Positions 19,381 through 28,594 are shown, counted from the stretch's first letter. The stretch is 64,000 nt of DNA from Idiomarinaceae bacterium (GCA_002685255.1 NYWU01000003.1:207546-271545); one strand, 5' to 3'. The notes: generated by a model not told the origin, from the sequence alone. Program-made: numbers and translations.

Positions 19381-19851
19381 ATGAAAGCGACAACCATTTC
19401 AACTGTTTTAGCAGGCGTGATGTGCATAGGCATGTCTTCATTTGCACATGCTGACAAGCACGCATTTAACGACGCCGAGTCCGCCGTTAAATATCGCCAA
19501 AGTGCTTTATCAATTATGCGCGATAACTTTGCAGCGATGGCTGCTATGGTAAAAGGTGAAGAGCCATATGACGCTGCCGTATTTAGTAACCGAGCGAGTG
19601 ACTTCGCGCGTCTTACTCACATCCCGTGGGACGGCTTTGCTGTTGAAGGTGCGATGCCAGGTGATGACACCGACGCATTACCGGCTATTTGGGATAATTG
19701 GGAAGATTTTGAATCACGCGCAAATCAGCTCATTACCGACGCGGATAGCCTCGTTGACGCAGCTGCTTCGGGCTCGATGGATGAGATTAAGCCTGCATTT
19801 ATGGCCGCGGCGAAAAACTGTAAAGGCTGCCACGACCAATATAAAGATTAA
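19381..19851 (+). CDS. Cytochrome c'/c556-type monohaem protein
   Basis: A 156-residue periplasmic protein. Residues 1-24 are a signal peptide ending FAHA. The rest is a four-helix bundle with a C-terminal haem site CKGCH (147-151), as in cytochromes c' and c556. Early Met46 (LSIMRDNF) could be a haem ligand as in c556. It faces a cytochrome b561 gene and the two share a perfect inverted repeat after their stops. The b561 may pass electrons from the quinone pool to it; this is inference from the pairing. Confidence 0.9.
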   Translation: MKATTISTVLAGVMCIGMSSFAHADKHAFNDAESAVKYRQSALSIMRDNFAAMAAMVKGEEPYDAAVFSNRASDFARLTHIPWDGFAVEGAMPGDDTDALPAIWDNWEDFESRANQLITDADSLVDAAASGSMDEIKPAFMAAAKNCKGCHDQYKD

Positions 19852-19860
19852 GTTGTTACG

Positions 19861-19886
19861 GGTGATGCTGTTAAAACAGCATCACC
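19861..19886. repeat. Perfect inverted repeat at the cytochrome c'/b561 junction
   Basis: GGTGATGCTGTT (19861-19872) is followed after AA by its exact complement (19875-19886). The left arm and centre contain the stop codon of cytochrome b561 (complement of 19871-19873), and the right arm encodes its last residues. There is no T-tract on either strand. Confidence 0.88.
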
Positions 19887-20515
19887 AAGATAAACCAAAC
19901 CGCAAGCGCGATTACCAAGCCTTGCCAACCCGATTTTAGTCTCGGCACTTGACTAGCCGTGTATCGATACCCGGTAATCATGGCTGCCAGCAGCCGATAG
20001 CCGAGTATGCGATAAAGTAAAATCGCCAAAATATGTAATGCTACCAACCCCAAAATGACGTTAAATTGCGTTTTATGCCAGTCGGTCAAAAAGTCCGCTA
20101 CATCAGACGATACCCAGTCATTGAGTGGACCGGAAAACAGGATTCCGTCAGTCGCAAAAAGTCCGGTGCCTATTTGAATCATCAATATCAGCAACAATAG
20201 TAAAACCGAATAAGCACCTGCTGGGCTATGTGTATTGCCTGACTCATAGCGTTTGCTAAATAGCGCACCTAAATGACTCAGAACCCGTTTGGGTGAGGTG
20301 ACAAACGCGCTAAAACGAACGTTTTCACTACCGAAAAAACCCCACCCAACACGGGTGATTAATAGAGCTGCAAGGGCAATCGCAATATCCTGATGCAGAT
20401 CCATTCGTCCTTCTTCACCGGTCCACCACAGCCCAGCAACCGCCGCGACCATTAACCAATGATAAATACGGATGAAGCTATCCCAGACTTTTATGCGCTG
20501 ATACTTCTCGTTCAC
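19871..20515 (-). CDS. Cytochrome b561-family diheme membrane protein
   Basis: A 214-residue inner-membrane protein of the bacterial b561 family. Four hydrophobic helices are seen (about 18-34, 44-61, 102-122, 152-172), with a fifth at the C-terminus. The candidate haem ligands are His19 (RIYHWLM), His41 (DLHQDI), His147 (DWHKTQ) and His161 (ALHILA). The GTG start at 20515 has GGAG seven bases upstream. It is convergent with the cytochrome c' gene, a common pairing of membrane b-type and periplasmic c-type cytochromes. Confidence 0.88.
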   Translation of the reverse strand: MNEKYQRIKVWDSFIRIYHWLMVAAVAGLWWTGEEGRMDLHQDIAIALAALLITRVGWGFFGSENVRFSAFVTSPKRVLSHLGALFSKRYESGNTHSPAGAYSVLLLLLILMIQIGTGLFATDGILFSGPLNDWVSSDVADFLTDWHKTQFNVILGLVALHILAILLYRILGYRLLAAMITGYRYTASQVPRLKSGWQGLVIALAVWFILVMLF

Positions 20516-20603
20516 AGTTCATCTCCTGACTAGGCAAATCTAACGTTCAGTGCTAGGGTAAAACGAAACGCTAAAGAACGGTAGTATCATAAGGACGTAA
20601 AAC

Positions 20604-20969
20604 ATGAATATCTTAATCGCTGATGATGACTTTATCAGCACAGAAGTACTGAAAGCGATGCTTACGCAGTATGCGGAAAATCTTTATCATGCAGAAAATG
20701 GTGAACAGGCGCTGCAAGTCGCACAGCACAATGCGATTGATATTTTCTTTATCGACTACGAAATGCCTGACATGAACGGTGATGAGGTGGCGCGTCGTCT
20801 TCGTGCGGAGTCTCGTTACGCCGAAACGCCAATTATTGCCATTACCAGTCACCAAAGTGCGACCGAAATGGAAGCTTGCCGAGAAGCAGGGATGGATGCG
20901 ACGTTGCATAAACCCGCTTCTCCAGACGCGCTAGCCGAACTTATGAGTCAATATCAAGTTAGCCGGTAG
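20604..20969 (+). CDS. Single-domain response regulator
   Basis: A 121-residue stand-alone receiver with no output domain. Asp7, Asp8 and Asp9 form the acidic pocket, Asp51 (FFIDYEMPDMNG) is the acceptor, with a Thr in IAITSHQ and the conserved Lys in LHKPASP. It could act as a phosphate relay or bind a target directly. No kinase is adjacent; the kinases at 10.1 kb and 31.2 kb are candidates. Its last 11 bp overlap the 3' end of tyrA on the other strand. Confidence 0.9.
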   Translation: MNILIADDDFISTEVLKAMLTQYAENLYHAENGEQALQVAQHNAIDIFFIDYEMPDMNGDEVARRLRAESRYAETPIIAITSHQSATEMEACREAGMDATLHKPASPDALAELMSQYQVSR

Positions 20970-22107
20970 TAGTCCCTCTAAAGCGCTGGTCATCCGATAA
21001 CTGGACGAGCGCTTCACTCTCTTGCAGAAATTGTTCTGCAAACTCGCCAAAATACCGATTCACATGCTGGAAGGTTTCGACGAAGTTTGCTTTATCACCC
21101 CGTTCCAATATCTCCAAGGTGCTTTGAAAGCGTGCTAAATAACGCTTAATGATACTGAACTGCTCTGGATGAGACTGAATGATATCAGCATATAGCTCGG
21201 CATTTTGAGCAAATAGACGTCCAACCATCATGAGCTCCATTCGATAGATGGGTGAGCTCAATTGTAGCAGTTGCGCGATATCCGCTTGTTCCTCTGCCAT
21301 GTGCGCACCATAAACGAAGGTACTCAAATGACGCATCACCTGAATCCAGCCCATGCTGCTGTCATGCGCTTCTGCGTTAACCCACTCGACGTGCGCGCCC
21401 CAATTCGTGAGTTGTGCGATAAGCCACTGATAGGCTTCTGCACCGCGCCCTTCACAAGCGACCACCAATTGTTTAGCAAGGTTAGGCACTGACGGGCCAA
21501 ACATCGGATGCAACCCAACCACAGGTCCCTCATGTCGTGCTAACATATGCTGCAGAGGTTGATGCTTAATACTTGTCAGATCCGCCAAGACACAGTCATT
21601 CGGCAGCGGAGGAAGTTCACTGATAACTTGGTTGGTTACGTTCACCGGAACAGCGATAATAACCAGTTGCGGTTCATACTGAGCAATATCATGCAACGCA
21701 TCCCCTTTATCGATCACTTCAACCGCATAACCGGTTTGTTTAAACAGACGACAAAAAAGCCCGCCCAAACGGCCGCGTCCACCGACGATAATGACCGGGC
21801 GTTCTAGGGCACACGAAGTCGGTGTCGCTTGCGCGGTTTGCGTACGGTAGGACTCACGAATAATACGGCGCAATACATCCTCGATTAGATCGGGGCTGAG
21901 TTCCATCTGCTCAGCTTGCTGACGCCGCGCAGAAATCATCTGCTGTTCACGTTCCGGAACATAGAGCGGTGCTTGAAGGTGACGTTTGACATCTCCCACT
22001 TGCTTAGTTAATTCAGAGCGTTGCTTTATTAACTCGATCAGTTGAGCGTCGGTGTTATCAATCGCTTGACGTAATTGCTCTAATTGCTGCTTGGCATCGT
22101 TATTCAT
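20959..22107 (-). CDS. tyrA: Chorismate mutase / prephenate dehydrogenase
   Basis: A 382-residue bifunctional tyrosine-pathway enzyme. Residues 1-90 are an AroQ-type chorismate mutase helix bundle (LRQAIDNTDAQLIELIKQR, VPEREQQMI). Residues about 100-375 are the NAD-dependent prephenate dehydrogenase, with the nucleotide fold in VIIVGGRGRLGGLF and HPMFGPSVP later. E. coli TyrA is 373 residues. tyrA near the rplS operon is also seen in E. coli. No aroF partner is present. It starts about 20 bp after the DnaJ-domain gene on the same strand. Confidence 0.95.
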   Translation of the reverse strand: MNNDAKQQLEQLRQAIDNTDAQLIELIKQRSELTKQVGDVKRHLQAPLYVPEREQQMISARRQQAEQMELSPDLIEDVLRRIIRESYRTQTAQATPTSCALERPVIIVGGRGRLGGLFCRLFKQTGYAVEVIDKGDALHDIAQYEPQLVIIAVPVNVTNQVISELPPLPNDCVLADLTSIKHQPLQHMLARHEGPVVGLHPMFGPSVPNLAKQLVVACEGRGAEAYQWLIAQLTNWGAHVEWVNAEAHDSSMGWIQVMRHLSTFVYGAHMAEEQADIAQLLQLSSPIYRMELMMVGRLFAQNAELYADIIQSHPEQFSIIKRYLARFQSTLEILERGDKANFVETFQHVNRYFGEFAEQFLQESEALVQLSDDQRFRGTTTG

Positions 22108-22128
22108 GCGCGTTTCTCACTTCCCCGG

Positions 22129-22728
22129 CTACGACTTGGTAATACGCTGGTATGCGACCTGTATTGCTTGCATCTCGCTCACTGACCCCCCTTTATCAGG
22201 ATGACATTGATGTACCCGCTTGCGATACTGACGTTTGACTTCGCCCATATCCGAAGTGGGCGCCAGCTCAAGCTGTTGCCAAGCTTCATCAAGTGCCATG
22301 CTTTGACGCTTACGCGTCGAGCCAGTCATACGAGACCAAAAATCATTTAAAAGTTGTTCCACATCCTGCTGTGTTGTCTCAGTAAAGTTGGACCAATCTA
22401 AGTAATAGTTCGCTAGCGGGTCTTGCGCTTGCAGCGCATTCACATGTGCTGCGTTGTCTAGATCCGTTGTGCGCGGCGTTGCCTTTATTTCAAGCGTATA
22501 AATTTCAAGTTCCGTATGCTTATGCCATTCTTCACGGATAAGATACAGGCAGTGAAACAGAATGAAGTGCGTTTCGAATAGTGCCTGAGTGTCCGATAGT
22601 GCTTGCTCGTCAAAAATGACGTAAGGCTCGGCTTTGAGCGCTTGGATTAACTCGTACTCGGTCCAACGTGACTGTTTATTAAGCAGTTCTTCTAAAGCTG
22701 CTTTTAATATTTGAATCGATGCTTGCAT
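22129..22728 (-). CDS. DnaJ-domain-related protein
   Basis: A 199-residue protein whose last 65 residues form a J domain with the HPD motif (VHQCHPDKGG). The N-terminal part (residues 1-130) resembles the DNA-J-related family of marine gammaproteobacteria: helical, with no membrane segment. The J domain would stimulate a DnaK-type chaperone, with the N-terminal part choosing the client. It starts just after the rplS-operon terminator, so it must have its own promoter, and precedes tyrA. Confidence 0.85.
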   Translation of the reverse strand: MQASIQILKAALEELLNKQSRWTEYELIQALKAEPYVIFDEQALSDTQALFETHFILFHCLYLIREEWHKHTELEIYTLEIKATPRTTDLDNAAHVNALQAQDPLANYYLDWSNFTETTQQDVEQLLNDFWSRMTGSTRKRQSMALDEAWQQLELAPTSDMGEVKRQYRKRVHQCHPDKGGSVSEMQAIQVAYQRITKS

Positions 22729-22756
22729 GGAGTCAGTCTAGCACAAACAAAAAAAA

Positions 22757-22784
22757 GCCCGGCAACTGAATTGCCGGGCTTTTT
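22757..22784 (-). terminator. Terminator of the rpsP-rimM-trmD-rplS operon
   Basis: GCCCGGCAA (22757-22765) and TTGCCGGGC (22771-22779) form a GC-rich 9-bp stem with a 5-base loop. On the reverse strand it is followed by a run of T. It lies about 16 bp beyond the rplS stop. The forward strand also has five T after the stem. Confidence 0.95.
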
Positions 22785-22800
22785 CTGCATCGAATGCTGC

Positions 22801-23157
22801 TTACAGCTTCTCGCGGATACGTGCAGACTTGCCCGAACGCTCGCGTAGATAGTAAAGCTTAGCACGACGTACTGCACCACGACGCTTAACAGTGATGCTG
22901 TCGACCAGTGGGCTGTGCGTTTGGAAAGTACGCTCTACGCCTTCACCGCTAGATACTTTACGAACGGTGAATGCAGAGTGCAAACCACGGTTACGAACAC
23001 GGATAACAACGCCTTCAAACGCCTGAAGACGCTCACGGTTACCCTCAACTACTTTTACATTTACACTAACCGTATCGCCTGGAGCGAATGCCGGTAAATC
23101 TTTCTTCATTTGCTCTTCTTCAAGAGCCTTAATGATGTTCTGGCTTACTTTTGCCAT
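22801..23157 (-). CDS. rplS: 50S ribosomal protein L19
   Basis: A 118-residue L19, close to the E. coli length of 115. Conserved stretches include [29 protein letters not shown] and [17 protein letters not shown]19 sits at the interface of the ribosomal subunits. It is the last gene of the operon and is followed by a strong terminator. Confidence 0.98.
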   Translation of the reverse strand: MAKVSQNIIKALEEEQMKKDLPAFAPGDTVSVNVKVVEGNRERLQAFEGVVIRVRNRGLHSAFTVRKVSSGEGVERTFQTHSPLVDSITVKRRGAVRRAKLYYLRERSGKSARIREKL

Positions 23158-23188
23158 GGTATATCTCCTTTCCTAGATAAACTGTACG

Positions 23189-23935
23189 TTAGTCTTCGGA
23201 CTCTTGTTGTTGAATAAACTCATTCAGCAACTGTTCCTGCTCGTCAGTCAGAGCTAGGCGATTAATTAACTCTTTGCGTTGCAACCAGGTTTTACCCAGA
23301 GCTTGTTGCAAGCGCCACTGTCGAATTTTTTCGTGATTCCCGCTCAAAAGAACAGTCGGAACCTGCTGACCATTATATGTTTCAGGCCGCGTGTAATGTG
23401 GGCAATCCAGTAACCCATTGGCGAATGAATCTTCGGCTGCCGAATCTTGGTGACCTAGGACACCAGGTACCATTCGAGCCACCGCATCGATAAGCACCAT
23501 TGCTGGTAACTCACCGCCACTGAGAACGTAATCACCGATTGACCATTCTGCATCAACATATTGGTCAATTACACGCTGATCAATGCCTTCATAACGACCA
23601 GCGATCAGTATCATGCGATCATTCTGCGCTAATTGCGTCACGCCACTATGATCGAGTGTCTGCCCTTGCGGTGATAAGTAGATAACCGGAGTATCTTCAC
23701 CCAACGCCGCTTTAGCTGCATTAATTGCATCAACTAAAGGTTGCACCATCATTAACATCCCAGGACCACCGCCGTATGGGCGATCATCAACTGTGCGATG
23801 TTTATCATGAGTAAAATCGCGTGGGTTCCATACCGAAACCGTTAGCAAACCTTCCTTGATAGCTCGACGTGTCACACCATGTTCAGTGATCGCCGAAAAC
23901 ATATCTGGAAACAAACTAATGACACCAATGTGCAT
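23189..23935 (-). CDS. trmD: tRNA (guanine-N1)-methyltransferase TrmD
   Basis: A 248-residue SPOUT-class enzyme that methylates G37 of certain tRNAs and prevents frameshifting. Motifs include [13 protein letters not shown] at the start, [23 protein letters not shown] and [14 protein letters not shown], which forms the trefoil-knot cofactor site. A TTG at 23947 would extend it by four codons, but the ATG at 23935 has GAGG seven bases upstream and gives the usual N-terminus. It begins about 10 bp after the rimM stop. Confidence 0.97.
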   Translation of the reverse strand: MHIGVISLFPDMFSAITEHGVTRRAIKEGLLTVSVWNPRDFTHDKHRTVDDRPYGGGPGMLMMVQPLVDAINAAKAALGEDTPVIYLSPQGQTLDHSGVTQLAQNDRMILIAGRYEGIDQRVIDQYVDAEWSIGDYVLSGGELPAMVLIDAVARMVPGVLGHQDSAAEDSFANGLLDCPHYTRPETYNGQQVPTVLLSGNHEKIRQWRLQQALGKTWLQRKELINRLALTDEQEQLLNEFIQQQESED

Positions 23936-23943
23936 TGTTTGCC

Positions 23944-24489
23944 TCAAAAGTCTGCGGGCCAGTCCACCTGAATTTGCTGCTTCTCGTTGTCCACGTCCAG
24001 TACATACTGGCTTTGCACAAACGGAATCAGTCGCTCAGACTTTCCAAACGCATCATTTGAGTTTGCCGTCACGACCAATACATCATTGGCTGCGGTCGGC
24101 ATGATTTGCTCTACTACACCCATATCGTAGCCTTGCTTATTTACCACACGTAATCCGATAAGATCGCGCCAGTAAAATTCGTCATCAGCTAACTCAGGCA
24201 ATTTCTCTGCGTTAATGCAAATGCTCAAACCGGTTTTTGTCGCTGCTAATTCGCGGTCATTGATGCCTTCTAACTGAGCAATGAGCCCGTTGTTATGACG
24301 ACGCCATTGAACCACATTAACGACTTCTTCCACCGTTTGGCGAGCTGCATTCCCCTGCAGAGTCCAAGGGGTATAATCAAAGATATCTTCAGGGTTCTCT
24401 GTAAATGACTGAATTTTCAACCATCCTTTGACACCGTAGACGGCACCGATGTGGCCCACGACTAATGCGTCTGATGTTTGTTTCGTCAT
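23944..24489 (-). CDS. rimM: 16S rRNA processing protein RimM
   Basis: A 181-residue 30S maturation factor that binds S19 and helps 16S rRNA 3'-domain processing. The N-terminal RimM domain has [20 protein letters not shown] and the C-terminal PRC-barrel part has [14 protein letters not shown] and ANDVLVV. Gene order rpsP-rimM-trmD-rplS is the standard one. Confidence 0.97.
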   Translation of the reverse strand: MTKQTSDALVVGHIGAVYGVKGWLKIQSFTENPEDIFDYTPWTLQGNAARQTVEEVVNVVQWRRHNNGLIAQLEGINDRELAATKTGLSICINAEKLPELADDEFYWRDLIGLRVVNKQGYDMGVVEQIMPTAANDVLVVTANSNDAFGKSERLIPFVQSQYVLDVDNEKQQIQVDWPADF

Positions 24490-24515
24490 TACTTCGCTCC
24501 CTACTGCCTAGTTAA

Positions 24516-24764
24516 TTACGCCGCTGCGCGCGCGTCTTTAACCAAACGTGCTACACGCTCAGAAAGCGATGCACCTTGAGATACCCAGTGTTCGATACGA
24601 TCTAAGTCAACACGAAGACGCTCTTCTTGACCACGAGCTACCGGGTTAAAGAAGCCTACGTTCTCGATGAAACGACCGTCGCGAGCGTTGCGACTGTCTG
24701 CGACTACCATTTGGTAGAAGGGGCGTTTTTTAGCGCCACCACGTTGTAAACGAATGGTTACCAT
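24516..24764 (-). CDS. rpsP: 30S ribosomal protein S16
   Basis: An 82-residue S16 starting [20 protein letters not shown], the same length as in E. coli. The frame is open 18 codons further upstream, but that part is the untranslated leader; the ATG at 24764 has GAGGAA upstream. First gene of the operon, transcribed from a good promoter in the ffh-rpsP gap. Confidence 0.98.
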   Translation of the reverse strand: MVTIRLQRGGAKKRPFYQMVVADSRNARDGRFIENVGFFNPVARGQEERLRVDLDRIEHWVSQGASLSERVARLVKDARAAA

Positions 24765-24818
24765 TGCGTTCCTCAATTTTTCTGTGTAAATGTAAAACGT
24801 AATTGCTATAAACAGCAA

Positions 24819-24843
24819 AGCCCTCCGATAGGTTCGGAAGGCT
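24819..24843 (-). promoter_or_regulatory. Hairpin at the 5' end of the rpsP operon mRNA
   Basis: On the reverse strand AGCCTTCCGA (24843-24834) pairs with TCGGAGGGCT (24828-24819) over 10 bp, with one G:T pair and a 5-base loop. It starts about where transcription from the TAGAAT promoter should begin, and only a weak TTTGCTGTTT follows. It may be a leader hairpin, a weak terminator for ffh, or both. Confidence 0.6.
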
Positions 24844-24848
24844 CGGCA

Positions 24849-24876
24849 ATTCTACTGATTTTTACAACAAATGCAA
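24849..24876 (-). promoter_or_regulatory. Sigma-70 promoter of the rpsP operon
   Basis: On the reverse strand TTGCAT (24876-24871) and TAGAAT (24854-24849) are spaced by 16 bp. The expected start point is near 24842, about 80 bp upstream of the rpsP ATG. Confidence 0.75.
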
Positions 24877-24906
24877 GCTTATCGGGCGATAAAGGCGAGG
24901 TTCGGA

Positions 24907-26271
24907 TTAACGGCCTCCAAACATCCCAGGCGGTAGTTTGCCGCCCATGCCACGCATCATTTTTTGCATGCCACCACCTTTCATCTTCTTCATCATTTTT
25001 TGCATTTGCTGAAATTGTTTCAACAGCTTGTTGACGTCTTGCACTTGGGTGCCAGAACCCGCCGCAATTCGACGCTTGCGCGATCCCTTGATGACGTCTG
25101 GATGTTGACGCTCTTTAGGTGTCATCGAGTTAATGATGGCTTCCATGCGCAGGGTCATTTTGTCGTCCATTTGGCCCTTGATTTGGTCGGTCATTTTGCC
25201 CATACCCGGCATTTTTGCCATCAACCCCATCATTCCGCCCATTTCACGCATCTGAGCTAACTGATCACGAAAGTCTTCTAGCGAAAACTGACCCTTCTTC
25301 ATCACCTTGCGAGCAACCTTTTCGGCCTTTTCGCGGTCAACTTTTTGCTCGACCTCTTCCACCAACGACAAGATGTCGCCCATGCCAAGAATACGTGATG
25401 CAACACGGTCTGGGTGGAACGGCTCAAGGGCATCGGTTTTTTCGCCAACACCTAAGAACTTGATGGGCTTGCCAGTAATGTGACGAATCGATAGCGCCGC
25501 GCCGCCTCGCGCATCACCGTCGGTCTTGGTCAAGATAACCCCGGTCAATGGCAGTGCTTCGTTAAACGCTTTCGCCGTATTCGCAGCGTCTTGACCTGTC
25601 ATTGAGTCAACAACGAAGAGTGTCTCAACCGGCTTGATCTCGGTATGTAGGTGCTGAATTTCCTGCATCATGTCTTCGTCGATCGTTAAACGACCGGCGG
25701 TATCCACGAGTACCACATCAACGAACTGCTTTTTAGCTTCCGCAATCGCCCCCTGGGCAATTTCAACCGGACTCTGTTCGGTTGTCGATGGGAAGAACGA
25801 TACATCCACTTGCTCAGCCAAGGTCTCGAGCTGTTTAATCGCCGCCGGACGATAGATGTCTGCACTGACCACCATGACTTTTTTCTTCTGGCGCTCTTTA
25901 AGGTATTTAGCCAACTTGCCGACTGACGTTGTTTTACCGGCACCTTGCAAACCCGCCATTAAAATCACCGCAGGCGGTTGAGTGCTTAAGTCAAGCGGTA
26001 CGTTAGCTTCGCCCATCGCGGCTTCAAGCTCTGATTGGACGATTTTAACAAACACTTGACCTGGCGTTAGGCTTTTGTTGACCTCGGTGCCTACCGCGCG
26101 CTCTTTTACTTTGCCAATAAATTCCTTAACGACGGGCAAGGCAACGTCAGCCTCAAGTAACGCCATACGCACTTCGCGCAATGTCGCCTTGATGTTGTCT
26201 TCTGTCAGACGGCCTTTACCGCCAATGCTTCGCAACGTCTGGGTGAGACGTTCGCTTAAATTCTCAAACAT
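24907..26271 (-). CDS. ffh: Signal recognition particle protein Ffh
   Basis: A 454-residue SRP GTPase that brings membrane proteins to the translocon together with 4.5S RNA and FtsY. The N domain runs from MFENLSERLTQTLRSIGGKG; the G domain has GLQGAGKTT, DTAGRL and TKTDGDARGG; the M domain at the C-terminus is methionine-rich (MMKKMKGGGMQKMMRGMGG). Length matches E. coli (453). It is divergent from ypjD, as in E. coli. Confidence 0.98.
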   Translation of the reverse strand: MFENLSERLTQTLRSIGGKGRLTEDNIKATLREVRMALLEADVALPVVKEFIGKVKERAVGTEVNKSLTPGQVFVKIVQSELEAAMGEANVPLDLSTQPPAVILMAGLQGAGKTTSVGKLAKYLKERQKKKVMVVSADIYRPAAIKQLETLAEQVDVSFFPSTTEQSPVEIAQGAIAEAKKQFVDVVLVDTAGRLTIDEDMMQEIQHLHTEIKPVETLFVVDSMTGQDAANTAKAFNEALPLTGVILTKTDGDARGGAALSIRHITGKPIKFLGVGEKTDALEPFHPDRVASRILGMGDILSLVEEVEQKVDREKAEKVARKVMKKGQFSLEDFRDQLAQMREMGGMMGLMAKMPGMGKMTDQIKGQMDDKMTLRMEAIINSMTPKERQHPDVIKGSRKRRIAAGSGTQVQDVNKLLKQFQQMQKMMKKMKGGGMQKMMRGMGGKLPPGMFGGR

Positions 26272-26428
26272 AACCGCGATCTCTTCTGTTGTCGCAAAAC
26301 GAGCTAATTTATATTATGGGGATAGTATATCTGAAAACCAACAAAGTTTCGCCCTTAGAGCGCTTGGGTTTAATTAATCAAGGGCGTATACTCAGTCGTA
26401 ATTCAGTTAATCTAGGGAAGCAAACGCA

Positions 26429-27226
26429 GTGCTTATTTCCGCATTACTCAGTGCGACACTTGTGCTTTATGTCGCCAGTGCGCTATTTATGCTGCAACAG
26501 GTTTTCAAACCGCGTTCTTCGCTGACAGCAATCAGTTTGGTTACGGCTGTGATGGCATTGGTCTGTCATGGTGGATTAATTTATTTGCGTTTAGCCGGCG
26601 ATGAATTCGATCACTTGAACGTATCCTCTAGTTTATCCATCGTTGCGTGGCTGATCGCGTTACTTTCGCTCTTTCGCGTCCAGCAATCTAACAGTTTGTT
26701 ACTTAAACCTGTCATCTACTTATTTGCGGCGCTATCAGCCTTGCTGCTGGTATTAACGCCTGCCGATCTCGGCGCCTATATTGGCTTTGGTCATGGTCTC
26801 GTTATCCATATAGTGCTCTCGCTGGTCGCCTACGGTGTACTTGCGCTCGCTACGTTATATGCGATCCAAGCAAGTTACATCAATTACTTACTCAAGACGA
26901 AAAAGACGAGCGGATTATTTAAGCAACTCCCCCCGTTAATGAATATTGAACGCTATTTCTTTAGGCTGTTATCAGCAGGTACGTTGCTGTTGATATTAGC
27001 AATCGCTTCCGGTTTTGCTTTTTTGGATGACATGTTCGCTCAAAACCAAGCTCACAAGACAATTCTAGCAATGGCGGCGGCTTTGGTTTATATCATCACC
27101 TACCTGACCCATAAAGCGACTGGCCTACGCGGTAAACCGGTTATGGTGTTAAGTATTTTGGGTACGGTGTTATTAACACTCGGTTACTTTGGTAGCCGCT
27201 TTGTCAAAGATATCATTCTCAGCTAA
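26429..27226 (+). CDS. ypjD: Inner-membrane CcsA-like protein YpjD
   Basis: A 265-residue protein with about eight membrane helices, related to the cytochrome c assembly protein CcsA/CcmC. Features include VSSSLSIVAWLIALL, GFGHGLVIHIVLSLVAYGVLALATLYAIQ and a late HKTILAMAAALVYIITYLTHK; the conserved histidines in these segments match the haem-handling family pattern. The GTG start at 26429 has AGGGA upstream. E. coli ypjD lies in the same ffh-ypjD-corB order. The exact function is not established in the family. Confidence 0.88.
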   Translation: MLISALLSATLVLYVASALFMLQQVFKPRSSLTAISLVTAVMALVCHGGLIYLRLAGDEFDHLNVSSSLSIVAWLIALLSLFRVQQSNSLLLKPVIYLFAALSALLLVLTPADLGAYIGFGHGLVIHIVLSLVAYGVLALATLYAIQASYINYLLKTKKTSGLFKQLPPLMNIERYFFRLLSAGTLLLILAIASGFAFLDDMFAQNQAHKTILAMAAALVYIITYLTHKATGLRGKPVMVLSILGTVLLTLGYFGSRFVKDIILS

Positions 27227-27244
27227 GTCAAAGCTTGACTTAGC
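27222..27244. repeat. Perfect inverted repeat over the ypjD stop codon
   Basis: GCTAAGTCAA (27222-27231) and TTGACTTAGC (27235-27244) form a 10-bp stem with an AGC loop. The left arm contains the TAA stop of ypjD (27224-27226). No T-tract follows. Confidence 0.85.
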
Positions 27245-27295
27245 GACTGAAAACACTAAATTGTCAGATTCGCAACGACTAAGAGGATAGTAAGT

Positions 27296-28594
27296 TTGGA
27301 CGATATATCGACGAGTATGTTACTCGTAATACTCGTAGTTCTCATCGCTCTCTCTGCATATTTTTCCGGCTCCGAAACGGGCATGATGTCGATTAACCGC
27401 TATCGGTTACGCCATCTAGTGCAAAATAACCACCATGGTGCACGTCGAGTGCAGTTCCTGCTGGAACGCCCTGATCGCTTAATCGGTCTAATCCTGATTG
27501 GTAATAACTTAGTTAATATTGCAGCCTCCTCTATTGCGACCATTCTGTGTATTCGTTGGTTCGGCGATGCCGGTATTGTTATCGCCACACTCGGCCTTAC
27601 TTTGGTAATCTTAATTTTTGCCGAAGTTACGCCTAAAACAATCGCCGCCCTGCATCCAGAGCGTATCGCTTTTCCGAGCTCAATGATCTTACGTCCACTC
27701 TTGCTGGTAATGTATCCCTTTGTTACCAGTGTGAACTTCATTACCAACTCATTTATGCGCCTGCTCGGTGTCGACCCTAAGCGAGCCCAAGTAGGCGATG
27801 CACTCAACTCAGATGAGTTGCGCGCCGTGGTGAATGAAGCAGGCAACATGATCCCAGCTTCTCACCAAGAAATGCTGGTTAGTATTCTGGACCTAGAAAA
27901 AGTTACAGTCGAGGATGTGATGATTCCGCGTAACGAGATTGTCGGAATCGATATCAACGACGAATGGTCGCGAATCATTAAGAAAATAGAGCACGCTCAA
28001 CATACGCGAGTGTTGTTGTACCGAAATGACATTGATGATGCGGTCGGCTTTCTCCACGCTCGTGATGTCATGCGTTTGATGACCAAAAATCAATTTGAAG
28101 CCGATAAGGCGACTTTGGTGCGCGCTGCACGCGATATTTATTTTATTCCCGAAGGCACTCCCCTTAACGTGCAACTATTAAAGTTTCAGCGTCGCAAAGA
28201 GCGCATTGGCCTCGTCGTTGATGAGTATGGAGATATTCAAGGCCTGGTCACTTTAGAAGATATTTTAGAAGAAATTGTCGGCGACTTCACCACGTCCATG
28301 GCGCCTCAACCAAGCGAGACAGCTGTTGCGCAACCTGATGGCAGCTATTTAGTTGAAGGTGCTGCCAACCTGCGCGAGCTTAATAAAGAGATGAACTGGC
28401 AATTTCCTACCGATGGACCGAAGACACTCAGTGGATTAATTATTGAGCAGTTTGGTGATATCCCAAGTGCCCGTCTCAGCTTACGCTTAGGTGGCTATCC
28501 AGTGGAACTCATTGAGGTAGGTGATACGATGATAAAACAAGTGCGCGTGTTACCTCAGCATTTTCAAGAGCCTCGTTCAGCCAGCGGTGAATAA
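27296..28594 (+). CDS. corB: CNNM/CorB-family membrane protein with CBS domains
   Basis: A 432-residue protein of the CorB/YfjD (CNNM, HlyC/CorC) family, linked to magnesium transport. Residues about 1-190 are the DUF21 membrane domain (SAYFSGSETGMMSINRYRLR, FAEVTPKTIAALHPERIAF). Two CBS domains follow (VTVEDVMIPRNEIVGID; VDEYGDIQGLVTLEDILEEIVGDF), and a CorC/HlyC C-terminal domain ends it. The start is TTG at 27296 with GAGGA upstream. It follows ypjD by 69 bp, as in E. coli. Confidence 0.92.
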   Translation: MDDISTSMLLVILVVLIALSAYFSGSETGMMSINRYRLRHLVQNNHHGARRVQFLLERPDRLIGLILIGNNLVNIAASSIATILCIRWFGDAGIVIATLGLTLVILIFAEVTPKTIAALHPERIAFPSSMILRPLLLVMYPFVTSVNFITNSFMRLLGVDPKRAQVGDALNSDELRAVVNEAGNMIPASHQEMLVSILDLEKVTVEDVMIPRNEIVGIDINDEWSRIIKKIEHAQHTRVLLYRNDIDDAVGFLHARDVMRLMTKNQFEADKATLVRAARDIYFIPEGTPLNVQLLKFQRRKERIGLVVDEYGDIQGLVTLEDILEEIVGDFTTSMAPQPSETAVAQPDGSYLVEGAANLRELNKEMNWQFPTDGPKTLSGLIIEQFGDIPSARLSLRLGGYPVELIEVGDTMIKQVRVLPQHFQEPRSASGE

